DNA of 64,000 nucleotides from Casuarina equisetifolia. Lineage: Eukaryota; Streptophyta; Magnoliopsida; Fagales; Casuarinaceae. Made by a program: the position numbers and the translations under genes. The notes under the pieces were generated by a model. The model worked only from the letters and a program-made list of their open reading frames with translations. It had not been told where the DNA came from and ran no database searches. The stretch covers positions 193,501 to 257,500 of the forward strand of contig CM052361.1 of the NCBI GenBank assembly GCA_028551475.1, written 5' to 3'. Positions 47,953 to 58,900 of the stretch are shown here, in pieces; position 1 is the stretch's first letter; the number at the start of each line of letters is the position of its first letter.

Positions 47953-48748
47953 TGGGAGCTTATGCTTTCTATTTTAATGTTTTTGCTCAGTGGGAGCTAT
48001 TGATATTGGTTAAACACTTTTGTTCAGTGGGAGCTGATGCCCATTTCATTGTTATGTATCATTGCAGCATTTGTTTGTTTATTGTTATGAAACTTTGATT
48101 GATGCATGTATATCTTAGTTACCTGTCTATTGTTTAATTTTCATAAACTTGTGAGACACATATGTGCTTGTTTAAGACAGGTTATAAAGTCTTGAGAGAG
48201 GTGCAACCTTAAGCATTTGGCCAGGGCATATCATTGTGGCCATATTATAATGTCTTGTAGCACACAAATATTTATGTACTTGAGTATCCTACACAAGACA
48301 TTTTATATTCTCCTAGGACGGTTTGTCGATGACATCTTGTCACCTTGGGGATGTCCTTCTAGGATGGTTTGTCGATGATGTTTGTCATTTGAAGTGATAT
48401 TCCCCTATGACGGTTTTTTCGGTGACCTGGTCATTAGGAGAATGGGACTGATAAGAGGGTAACACTACATTTCTTTTGTGGTGTTACTTGTCCACCACAC
48501 TACCATATAAGATCTATGTTCATAAAGTGGAGAACTCTTGTGACTATCTTGGGAGTTATGTCTCTAAATGGCATAATAACCACTATTATCTTTGAATTTG
48601 AAACTTTATGTGATAAGATCGGCAATAAGAGATGTTTCTGAATTATCTGGACTATCATAAAATGTTTTTAAAATTATTTTCATATATATAAAATCTACTA
48701 GTAGTATTATTTATTTTTATGATCATTGCTATAGCCCAAGTGGGAGAT
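47953..48748 (+). mobile_element. 3' untranslated region of copia element D
   Basis: Non-coding, parallel to 35496-36291. It starts with AGTGGGAGCT repeats and ends in a purine tract (AAGTGGGAGA) next to the LTR. Confidence 0.85.
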
Positions 48749-49480
48749 TGTTGGCTCATTGTATGAGTCCATGTAATGTGGGCTTATATCAATGATGCAT
48801 AAATGATCATTCCCTATCGTGGTGATGCAATGTGATTTTATTGGTCCATTTAATTGTACACACATTGTACATATATTCTCTTTTTGCATATATGGTACTA
48901 GTTGGTGTGAGCCGTTGTCTATCTTATAGACTTTGATGAGTAAAGCTATTTGTATGGACATTTTATTAATTGGCTAAGTCCCAATCTAACTCTCTATTTA
49001 TATATATATATATATTTAATATATTTAATGTTGCTAAAAGGAGATATTTTGGAGATAACAATGAAATATGTTTTATTGCGTTTAGTCGTGAGAAACTGCC
49101 CCTCAGGGCAGTTTCGCCACCTCATCCATCATGCCCTCTCTCCCGTAAAATACTAAGCACACAACTCACTAATAACCCACGACTCACACATACCAAGTAA
49201 CCGCTTATTCACACGGGTAAATAAAAAGGGCTTTTACGCAGTCATTGTTATCGCCTTCTCCCTAACCTTTTCACGCAACAACTTTTGGCTATCTCATCAA
49301 GCCAGTATTTGAAGAGAATAGAATAGAAGACTTTGTCCAAAATGACAGCGTAAATGGAAAAATACGGTATGTCTTTTGATTTATGATTTATTTATGTTAC
49401 ATATATTGAACCCATTATTTCTCCATGATCAATGCCTAGATCCTGTAAAAGAGTCTCATTTAAGACGAAATTTTCTAACA
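48749..49480 (+). mobile_element. 3' LTR of copia element D (732 bp)
   Basis: Begins TGTTGGCTC and ends ...TTTTCTAACA, so the ends are matching inverted TGTTRG/CYAACA. About 732 bp, with a TA-rich run near 49001-49015. Similar throughout to 36292-36992. Confidence 0.88.
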
Positions 49481-50323
49481 AGTCCATGATGGCTTAAAGG
49501 GGAGCGAGGATTATTGGCCTCGCCCCAATCCCGCAGCACATGCAACTTGTTTATTTTCTCCATAATTTTCAGGCTTCAAGAATGAGTAGGACCTTAACAG
49601 ATGTAGCTAGTTTTGGTGTGTTGTTGTAGTTGGCAGAGGCAGGCCAACCTTGTGTGGCATGATAGTTGGGTGTGGCTGGTTTTGCCGCTTCTGGTACCAA
49701 AAGTTCAATGTCAAGGAAGGAAAGGCTGAAGCACAGCTTCCTTTTTCCATAACTTTCTTGATATAGACAGCAAAAGAACAAAAAGAGGAGGGTTTACCAT
49801 TAATTGCCATTTGCATGAAAGGCAGGTAAGAAACAACCCGAGTTCTCTTTCCCCAGATCAAGAGTTCTAGTTGTCTGACTGACATTGCCCGTTAAAAAGC
49901 GCAATTAACTTTCTCTGCGAATAGTAGGCTGTGAAGAAACGCGCGGGTCGTTTTCAAGTTAGTTGCAATTGGAGGGGAGACGAAGCCCCATGCATTGCGC
50001 ATTAAAGAAAATAAACAAACAAGCAGTGATGGGAATAGACGTTTATAAATTTGACCGACAGCCCAACCAACCAACCAACCAACCAACCAGCCCCTCACAA
50101 AACCAACCTACCCTTCTCGATGCCATCTGCCAGAGGTTGCCGTCCACACATATCAATAAATACGAAGCTTTCCTTTTTTATTGGGAAATAGTTTTAAATG
50201 ACCACCACACACGCACAATTACTTCAAACCAATCCAACAAATTTAAAATTTTTTTCACTCTAATTTTCGACTTCCCTCGCTAGTCCTTTCCAGCATTCCT
50301 TAACATGGACTTCCGAGGCTGGC
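49481..50323. other. Intergenic, 3' flank of chalcone synthase
   Basis: Unremarkable sequence with a CCAA tetranucleotide repeat at about 50062-50090. Short open frames in both directions lack recognisable features. Confidence 0.6.
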
Positions 50324-51410
50324 TCAGTGAACGGTCCCCGCAGTCACAGGGACACCGTGCAGCACAACCGTCTCCACTGTCAAGCCTGGGCCGAACCCGA
50401 AGAGAACTCCCCACTCCAAACCTTCCCCGGTCGTCGGCTTTCCTTGCTCCAGAGAAGACTTCCTCATCTCGTCCAATATGAACAGCACACACGCACTGGA
50501 CATGTTCCCGTATTCGCTCAGGATGTGACGAGTAGCTCTTAGTTTCTCCTCCTTCAGTCCCAGCTTGGCCTCGACCTGGTCCAGAATGGCTGGACCTCCC
50601 GGGTGGGCAATCCAAAAGAGGGAGTTCCAGTCGCTTATACCCAGTGGAGAAAAGGCTTCCGTCAAGCTTTTCTCAATGTTCTTCGATATGATCCCGGGAA
50701 CGTCCTTCAACAAGTGAAAAGTCAGACCCACCTCGCGTAAGTGCCCATCGATTGCACCATCGGAATCGGGAAGAATTGTTTGTGCCGCTGATACAAGTTC
50801 GAACAGAGGACGTTCAACCGATGTATCGGGGTCTGCACCCACGATCACGGCCGCTGCACCATCGCCAAAAAGGGCCTGACCAACCAGCGAGTCCAAATGG
50901 GAATCAGAGGGTCCGCGGAAAGTCACGGCTGTGATCTCAGAGCAGACCACGAGAACACGTGCACCCTTGTTGTTCTCGGCCAAGTCCTTGGCGAGACGGA
51001 GCACCGTCCCACCAGCGAAGCAACCCTGTTGGTACATCATCAAACGCTTCACTGAGGGTCGAAGGCCGAGCAGTTTGGTCAGCTGGTAATCAGCTCCGGG
51101 CATGTCTACCCCAGATGTGGTGCAGAAGACGAGGTGGGTGATCTTGGATTTGGACTGGCCCCATTCTTTGATTGCCTTGGATGCCGCTTCCTTCCCCAGC
51201 TTGGGCACCTCCACCACCACCATGTCCTGACGAGCGTCAAGAGATGGTGCCATGTACTCGCACATCTTCGGATTTTCCTTCAAAATCTCCTCAGTAAGAT
51301 GCATGTAACGCTTCTTTATCATGGACTTGTCACCTGTTTAATTAATCAAACGAGGTAAAATTAGTACTAGGCTGTCTAGCAAATCATCACGCCATTTAGT
51401 ACTTCGGTCG

Positions 51411-51451
<41 letters not shown>

Positions 51452-51910
51452 TTATATCTAACCAATGTGCTCTACATTAACTCCCATTGTCAGAGGGTAT
51501 GGTCTCGGGAGGTTGACGAGACATGACAGCCATGATGACATCAAAATTAAATGACAATTTTGTTAATTATTAAAATTACTAGGGGTATACAAGATTTCTA
51601 AGTAATCATAAATTACTGGTCTACGATGACCACAAGCATCATTCTTGTATTCTAAAAATAAAAAATAAAAAAATGCGAAACGGGTAGTAAAACGCAAAGT
51701 ACGCAGTGGATAAAGGGGTAAAGACAACGTACACATGCGTTTGAACTTCTCCTTCAAGTCGGTCATGTGCTCGCTGTTGGTGATCCGGAAGTAGTAGTCA
51801 GGGTACTCCTCCTGAGAGACGCAGTTGGAGGGTGTGGCGGTGCCAATGGCCAGAACTGTGGCCGGACCATTTGCTCGCTGAGCCTTTCGGATTTCCTCGA
51901 CGGACGCCAT
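50324..51910 (-). CDS. CHS: Chalcone synthase
   Basis: Type III polyketide synthase that joins 4-coumaroyl-CoA with three malonyl-CoA to naringenin chalcone, the entry to flavonoids; a cytosolic/ER-associated homodimer. Exons 51910-51733 and 51333-50324 give 395 residues, with the single intron at the conserved position inside Cys60. Numbering coincides with alfalfa CHS2: catalytic C164 (QQGCFAGGT), H303 (AHPGG), N336 (SEYGN), gatekeepers F215 and F265 (GLTFHLL), and pocket residues S133 (TTSGVDMPG), T197 ([10 protein letters not shown]), G256 and S338. The signature [15 protein letters not shown] is near the end. All diagnostic residues are those of true chalcone synthase. Upstream are a TATA box, G-box and MYB site. 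First of three related genes on this strand; probably functional. Confidence 0.96.
51417..51448. repeat. CT microsatellite in the CHS intron
   Basis: Sixteen uninterrupted CT units; likely polymorphic in length. Confidence 0.95.
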
Positions 51911-51992
51911 CGATAATCACTACACTGGAAAGATTGCTAATTGCAGGGGAAGTTTTTGTGTTGTGTTCGAATAAACATCCACGGCAGAGCGT

Positions 51993-52169
51993 GGCTTTTA
52001 TACGAGGGAAAGGGCATGGGTAGGTTGAATGGACGGGCAGGTGAATGGCCACGTGAGTCCGGGTTAGGCTCCTCAAACGGTGGTAGATGTGGTGCCACAT
52101 GACCATACCTACATGCCTCCCTTAATTTCTTACCATTTTAATAACAAAAATAGAGTGACATAGGTAGGT
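51993..52169 (-). promoter_or_regulatory. CHS promoter: MYB site, G-box, TATA box
   Basis: Read towards the gene on the minus strand: ACCTACC (52169-52163, MYB recognition element), CACGTG (52055-52050, G-box) and TATAAAAG (52000-51993), the last about 85 bp before the ATG. This combination is the known light- and MYB-responsive arrangement of chalcone synthase promoters. Function here is inferred from motif order. Confidence 0.7.
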
Positions 52170-52929
52170 AACGGTAACAAATCAACTAATCGTCTGCAAT
52201 ATCTAACCGTCCCCTGATTCCGAATCAACAGATTCTTTTTGTTTCATTTAAAAATCAATCAAAAAACTATTTGCCTTTTTGTTTGTGACTCCATTCCTTT
52301 TTATTCCTTTATTCCGTGTAATTGTCTCTATTCTGTTATCATTCCCTACCAACCTCTCCAAAGTGAATGGTGAAAAAGAGTCTACAATCTGTTCTAGCGT
52401 CTTTGAGTAAAATTGCTAACAAATTAAGCAATTTCTCAGTTGACTAGTCAAACAACATTGTTCAAAAGAGTGGTCTGACTGGTTTTTTATGGAAGAACAT
52501 TGCAGGTCAGGTCTTAGATGAATCCATATCGGTTCGTTCCTCAGCCAGTCCTCAATTTTCCACCTTACCCTCGCCCAAAGGCTTTGAAGGATATGGATTT
52601 TAACTTGCAAGGGGAGGAGAACTTTCAGCCGATTTTAAAATGATTGTTAAGGTAGTTGTTACGTGGTCTAAGGGAGTGTTGTGACCATTTGCAACTGTTG
52701 AGTTGTGTTATTGTTTGGACTTGGACCCAGTTGTATATTGGATTATTTGGACTTGGTTTTCCTGGTCTTGGGCTAAGCCGAGCCCGCATTCATTTGGTTC
52801 ATACAGGTGGGTGGGCTTCTTCTCGTAGGTTGTTGTTTACATGTGAGTCATTCTTCAACCTGATTCTTAAAGCCAGTGCTAAAAGGAAAGATGTCCAGTT
52901 TTATTCATCTTTGCGTCAATATTTCAATT
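52170..52929. other. Intergenic, nothing recognised
   Basis: Upstream of the CHS promoter and before the duplicated PKS unit. No supported gene; short open frames only. Confidence 0.5.
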
Positions 52930-53838
52930 TCTAAGCATTTTCAGGCAAAGATTTTTCGTAAAGTATTCCAAATTTGTTGTTTGCTAAGAAAGATCTCTTG
53001 TTGCATGTTGCTTTGTTGTTTGCTTGTTGATCATCAGTTTCTTTAGAGTGTTATCTTGAATTTGTGAGATTCTGCTTCTATCAAAACAACCTCTGTTTTG
53101 TCGGTTGTTTCTGTCCAGTTTTCAGCTTGATCGTGTTGAGATGTTTGCCTTGAACGATTCTAAGGATCCAACACTTTTCGTCTTTGTTTGGGACAAACTA
53201 AAAAGCATAGCATTTTCGACACCACATATACACGCATTCGAATTCTTGTGGGGAATTTGCTACACTAAAATAAAGAGTTTCACTGTGTCGAGGAAAACGA
53301 GACGTCAAAACTATAGTGGCGAGTCCCAAAAGGAGTTGATTCTGTTAATGGTAAAAAATAAAAAATTAAGATAAGCTCAAATTTCCCTTCTTCAGCGTCC
53401 TCCAAGGAATATTTGTGATCACCAAACTTTGACTGCAATAAATTAATGGAAAGCAGGAACGAAACTGAGTCAATGCACATGATGGCTAAATCAGAGGTTC
53501 CATGTTCGAGGACCGAGAGTTTCGATCAAGAGACGAGAAAGCCGGAAGCAACCGGAGAGAGGGAGAGGAGAGGATGTTCCCGACATTTTTCTTGAACAGT
53601 TCTCCTCTACCCGTAAAGATCAAACCAGAGAGGAAATGAGACACAGAAGAAGAATAAGGAAAAGTTGAATAACCTTTTTCAATAAAAAAATGGATTACTG
53701 ATTTAGTAACAATACAAAACATAGCATAGTCCTTGGTCTTTGTGTTGTTGTGTTATTTTTTACAACCGTAATATACAATCATACTGAGGCCGGTTGATTG
53801 CCGGAGGACTATATTTTTTCTTTCCTCGCGACCGGGAC

Positions 53839-55137
53839 TCAATGGATGGTTTCCAAAGGGACACTGTGTAACACAACCGTCTCCACCGTCAAACCAGGGC
53901 CCAACCCAAAGAGAACACCCCAATCCATGCCTCCACCAGTGGTGGCCTTTCCTTCCTCCATAGACCTCTTCCTCATCTCATCTAATATGAACAACACACA
54001 TGCAGTTGACATGTTCCCATACTCGCTAAGAACATGACGACTTGTTTTGAGTTTGTCCTCCTCCAAACCCAGGCGGGCCTGCACCTGGTCAAGAACGGCA
54101 GGGCCGCCAGGGTGGACGATCCAGAATAAGGAGTTCCAATCGCTGATGCCCATAGGAGTGAAAGACTCGACCAGGCATTTCTCCATGTTTGTGGATGCCA
54201 GCTTCGGCAAGTCTCTCAACAAGTGGCAGGTCAGGCCTCTTTCAAGCATATGGCCCTGAACAACGTCATTAGAGTCCGGCAGAAGTGTCTGGGTCGCTGA
54301 TACAATTTGGAAAAGTGGACGTTCAATACTTGTATCCGGATCCGCACCAACAATCACGGCTGCCGCTCCGTCGCCAAAGAGTGACTGACCGACCAGTGAG
54401 TCCAGGTGAGCCTCCGAGGGTCCACGGAAGCAGCTGGCCGTGATCTCAGCGCACACCGCGAGAACACGAGCACCTTTGTGATTCTCGGCGAAATCCTTGG
54501 CGACCCTCAGCACGGTGCCGCCCCCGAAGCAGCCGTGTTGGTACATCATGATCCGCCTAACGGAGGGTGGAAGGCCAAGGAGCTTGACCAGCTGGGAATC
54601 GGCTCCGGGCATGTCAGAAGTACCTAGGGTTGTAGAGAACACCAGGTGGGTGATCATGGATTTGGGCTGTCCCCACTCTTTGATGGCCTTTAATGCAGCT
54701 GCCTTGGCAAGTTTTGGCAACTCGGCCACCGATATGTCATGACGTGCGTCAAGAGATGGTTCCATGAATGTACACATGTTTGGGTTTTCATTCAAAATAT
54801 CTTCAGTCAGGTGCATGTAACGCTTCTTTATCATCGACTTTTCACCTGCCATACCAAGTTGCAATTTAGTATCAAATATAGCACAAGAACTTAACTTTTT
54901 TGAATACATGAGTAGATGTTTCATGCATCGTTGATCTAGTCTAAAATATCGAGACTTACATATGCGTTTGAAGCGTTTCTTCAAGTCGGTCATGTGCTCG
55001 CTCTTGGTGACCCGGAAGTAAAAGTCGGGAAAATCATCTTGGTAGATACAGTTGGAGGGATTGGCGGTTCCAATAGCTAGGATAGCAGCCGGAGTCTGGG
55101 CTCTCTGGTTCCTAAAGATTTCTTCCACGGACGCCAT
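53839..55137 (-). CDS. Divergent type III polyketide synthase (PKS-2)
   Basis: Exons 55137-54960 and 54845-53839 give 394 residues. The catalytic triad is intact (Cys in [10 protein letters not shown], His in WIVHPGG, Asn in SEYGN), so it should condense malonyl-CoA onto a starter. In CHS2 numbering it departs from chalcone synthase at S133L, with one extra residue just before D136-M137 ([10 protein letters not shown]), Y142S, Q162H, A166G, T197C ([10 protein letters not shown]), F265C (GLTCHLL) and F373L (GLGPG). These line the pocket, the dimer-crossing loop or the gatekeeper, so starter choice, chain length or cyclisation probably differ; the product cannot be predicted. The 114-bp intron is open in frame; unspliced reading would give 432 residues. 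Near-twin of the gene at 57537-59285. A candidate TATA box lies at 55210-55203. Confidence 0.93.
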   Translation of the reverse strand: MASVEEIFRNQRAQTPAAILAIGTANPSNCIYQDDFPDFYFRVTKSEHMTDLKKRFKRICKSRYFRLDQRCMKHLLMYSKKLSSCAIFDTKLQLGMAGEKSMIKKRYMHLTEDILNENPNMCTFMEPSLDARHDISVAELPKLAKAAALKAIKEWGQPKSMITHLVFSTTLGTSDMPGADSQLVKLLGLPPSVRRIMMYQHGCFGGGTVLRVAKDFAENHKGARVLAVCAEITASCFRGPSEAHLDSLVGQSLFGDGAAAVIVGADPDTSIERPLFQIVSATQTLLPDSNDVVQGHMLERGLTCHLLRDLPKLASTNMEKCLVESFTPMGISDWNSLFWIVHPGGPAVLDQVQARLGLEEDKLKTSRHVLSEYGNMSTACVLFILDEMRKRSMEEGKATTGGGMDWGVLFGLGPGLTVETVVLHSVPLETIH

Positions 55138-55202
55138 GAGTGATACCTGTTGATTTTGGTTTTCACAGAGTAAAGATAACTAAACCCAGAACTCAGGAGT
55201 CC

Positions 55203-55210
55203 CTTATACG
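55203..55210 (-). promoter_or_regulatory. Candidate TATA box of PKS-2
   Basis: The minus strand reads CGTATAAGGG around here, about 65 bp before the ATG. The equivalent place upstream of PKS-3 (near 59348-59356) reads CGTGTAGGG. Confidence 0.5.
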
Positions 55211-55724
55211 TCTAGCGAAGCAAGCAAGAAAAAAGAACAAGTAGAAGAACAAATGGTGTTGGAAACTGAGAGTTGGGGAAACACTTCAGTTTGCTCACAA
55301 GAGATTTGGTTGTAAAGGGTTGCACGATGGTTTGCAGGTTCCGAAGGCTTTTACATGTGAGGGTAGGTGGATAGGGAAGCCTGGTCGTCGTAGAATTGTT
55401 AGGGAACCCACATGTGTGTTTCGGACGTCATTTTCGGCGAGCTATGTGGTATTTCTTTTTTATCGTTTGGTCTTTTGCATGATAGCTCTTAATACACAGC
55501 TCAAAAACTTTGACCAGGCGGCAGACAACTTGGTTGGTGTAGGAATTTAGTCAAAGTCATCTCTTTGCTTATTTGTCTTCGCCTTAGTAGGCAATGAGGA
55601 ATTTCATGTATATTGGCATCTCGCTTTGACTGTGAGGGAGTGAAACACGAGGTGTAAATGACTTGCTTTTTTGCCTGGGCATTTCCGTTTAATAGCGGGG
55701 AAGGGAAACGTGACGTGTACTTGG

Positions 55725-55740
55725 TGGAACACGTGTTCCA
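55725..55740. promoter_or_regulatory. 16-bp palindrome with central G-box upstream of PKS-2
   Basis: TGGAACACGTGTTCCA is a perfect palindrome centred on CACGTG, about 590 bp before the PKS-2 start. The corresponding sequence upstream of PKS-3 has lost it. A bZIP/bHLH or NAC-type site is possible; this is inference. Confidence 0.5.
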
Positions 55741-55924
55741 TAACTGTAAACAGAGGCTGCCTATATATTATATGTTTTCTTTATTATGATACGCTTAGAT
55801 AAAATCTTTGTGCTTGCTATGTAATGATTTAAATGCTTTTCGTGCTATAAATTTATGAAGATAGTTGGTTGTTTGGGGGTCGAAGAGAGTGTTGTAACCC
55901 TTTGCAACCCTTTCGATTTGTAAG

Positions 55925-58900
55925 TATTTTCAACCAAAGACTTTTTATAAAGTATTCCGAATTTGTTGCGTGCTAAGATCGATTCCCTGTTGCATGTTGC
56001 TTTATTGTTCTCTCGGCCATGCCATTCAATTTCTTTAAGAATGTTATCTTGAACCTGTCAGATTCTGCTTCTATCAAAGGAACCAGTTTTCTTCTTGATC
56101 GTATTGGGTTGTTGGCCTTGAATTTTGACCAAAACGTTCTAAGAATCTAACAGTGAGGGACCATCTAATAATAGACGGATGCATCTTAGAACTGCAAGCA
56201 ATTCCATGAATTAACGAACAAAAATATTGAACGTATAAAAAGTGATAGCCTTCGCACGAATCAAGCTAATTTTTCTTTCGTCGTTCAAGCAAAAGATAAG
56301 AAATAGAGAATCCTCAACACTTGACTGTTGCTATAAGCAACACTTTTTTTTTTTCCTTTTCACTCTAATTTTCATGTCATATTCCGATATTATAATTTAT
56401 GAATTTAAATGACAATTCACGGATCATGCATAGCACTTCGAAAATACAAAGTTTACCACTCAATTGATCACCTAAAATGCTCATAATTTATTCGTTAAAA
56501 AGAAAAAAAAAATCAATTGTACCCAGAGTTAGTGAAAAACGACATGTTCCGCGCAGGAGTTAGACCTGCGCATGAAGAACGTTTTGCAAAAACTTCTTAG
56601 CCTTTCAGATAATTTAATCAGAAAACGTATCGTGAGCAACCGTGAATTTTTATTTTCCTTGTCACCCTTACTTTTGCTAAAAACAGTGAAAAAGCACCAA
56701 GTTAATTAAACATTTTTTCATCTAGTTGATTGCGGAACAAGTACTTGTTCCAACCAATAAATATACGGCACTTCTTCAACATGATTACCTTATTAACGAC
56801 ATTGGATGGCTCACATTTCGGTCTTCAACATGATTACCTTATCAACAACATTGGGTGGCTCACATTTAGGTCTCAAAAGCTATCAACTTGACATGTTGGC
56901 AAATTTCCCGAGAAAATTGTGGCAGTGCTTTTTTCCATTTGATTCGACATCACAGAAAGATCTGGATGAGGTACTCTCCAGTTGAAACGCAGCAATAAAT
57001 AATCTACAGACATTTTTTTTTTGGCTTGGTGGGCATTTACACGCGTATTGGAGGATAAAGTTACCAAAAGATGTTGCTTCTGTTCATCCTAAAAGACAAG
57101 AATTAGGATAAGCTCAACCTTACCTTCTTAGCCGTTTTCCGCGGAAGCCTTGTGATCGCCAAACTTTGACTGCAACAAATTGATGGAAGCTGAGTCAATG
57201 CATATCCTGGTTAAATGCCAATATTGAGGACTGCAAGTTTGAATCAAGAGACGTGAAAATGCTACGGAAGCCGCCCTAGTTCACAACAGATCAAACCAGA
57301 GAGGAAATGAGACACAGAAGAAGAAAAAGGAAAAGCAAAACAACCTTTTCAAATAAAAAAATGGATTACAGATTTTATAGTGATAAAAATAGCACAATCC
57401 CTCGTCTATGTGTAGTGGGTATGGAGGGTCATCATCATCCATAAGCAACATTATTTGTTACAACCCTAATATACAATGATACTGAGGCCGGTTGATTGCC
57501 GGAGGAGTATATTTTTTCTTTCCTTGCCAGCGGGACTCAGTGGATGGTCTCCAGAGGGACGCTATGTAACACAACCGTCTCCACCGTCAAACCAGGGCCC
57601 AACCCAAAGAGAACACCCCACTCCAAGCCTCCGCCGGTCGTGGCCTTTCCTTCCTCCATAGACCTCTTTCTTATCTCATCCAATATGAACAACACACATG
57701 CAGTTGACATGTTCCCATACTCGCTGAGAACATGGCGACTTGTTTTAAGTTTGTCCTCCTCCAAACCCAGGCGGGCCTGCACTTGGTCGAGAATGGCAGG
57801 GCCGCCGGGGTGGACGATCCAGAATAAAGAGTTCCAATCACTGATGCCCACAGGAGTGAAAGACTCGACCAGGCATTTCTCCATGTTTGTGGATGCCAGC
57901 TTCGGCAAGTCTCTCAACAAGTGGAAGGTCAGGCCTCTTTCAAGCATGTGGCCTTGAACAACGTCACTAGAGTCCGGCAGAAGTGTCTGGGTCGCTGATA
58001 CAATTTGGAAAAGAGGACGTTCAATACTTGCATCCGGATCAGCACCAACAATCACGGCTGCCGCTCCGTCGCCAAAGAGTGACTGACCGACCAGTGAGTC
58101 CAGGTGGGCCTCCGAGGGTCCACGGAAGCAGCTGGCCGTGATCTCAGCGCACACCGCGAGAACACGAGCACCTTTGTGGTTCTCGGCGAAATCCTTGGCG
58201 ACCCTCAGCACGGTGCCGCCCCCGAAGCAGCCGTGTTGGTACATCATGATCCGCCGAACGGAGGGTGGGAGGCCGAGGAGCTTGACCAGCTGGGAATCGG
58301 CTCCGGGCATGTCAGAAGTACCTAGGGTTGTAGAGAACACCAGGTGGGTGATCATGGATTTGGGCTGTCCCCACTCTTTGATGGCCTTTGATGCAGCTTC
58401 CTTAGCGAGTTTTGGCAACTCGGCCACCGATATGTCATGACGTGCGTCAAGAGATGGTTCCATGAATGTACACAAGTTTGGGTTTTCATTCAAAATATCT
58501 TCAGTCAGGTGCATGTAACGCTTCTTTATCATCGATTTTTCACCTGCCATAACAAGTTGCAATTTAGATCAAACATAGCACTAGCGCTTTGTTTATTACA
58601 CGAAGAGATGTTGGCATGCAGTCCGTAGATGGATGATTGCTTTTCAGATCTGTTTCCTTGTGAATAACGTGAACATCGATATCAACTAAGACCCCGACAC
58701 AACAAGTAGTTAATTACGAGAAATATGAGCTTGTTTGTGTAACTTCATCGGAAAAACTGATGAGATAGCAGGATTTTGAAGACTTTGTCAAAGGTAAAAT
58801 TTAAAAACTAGCTCAAAGTTAAAAAGTTCATTCTTTTATTTAAACGTTATTTTGAAAGATAAGACTTTTAACTTGCAGACACTTCTCAACACATAAAGTA

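Larger units (their letters stand above)
52930..55750 (-). repeat. Tandem PKS duplication, unit 1
   Basis: Matches 55925-59930. Similarity includes diverged intergenic sequence at the left (52930-53180 versus 55925-56150), the gene itself, and the upstream flank to about 55750 (versus 59930). Units differ in length mainly by extra DNA between 56.15 and 57.1 kb and in the second gene's intron. Confidence 0.85.

Noticed and set aside
56551..56571. Perfect 7-bp stem hairpin as a terminator or small RNA
   Set aside because: Too short to support an RNA gene and not near a transcript end; noted only as part of the extra DNA in the PKS repeat.
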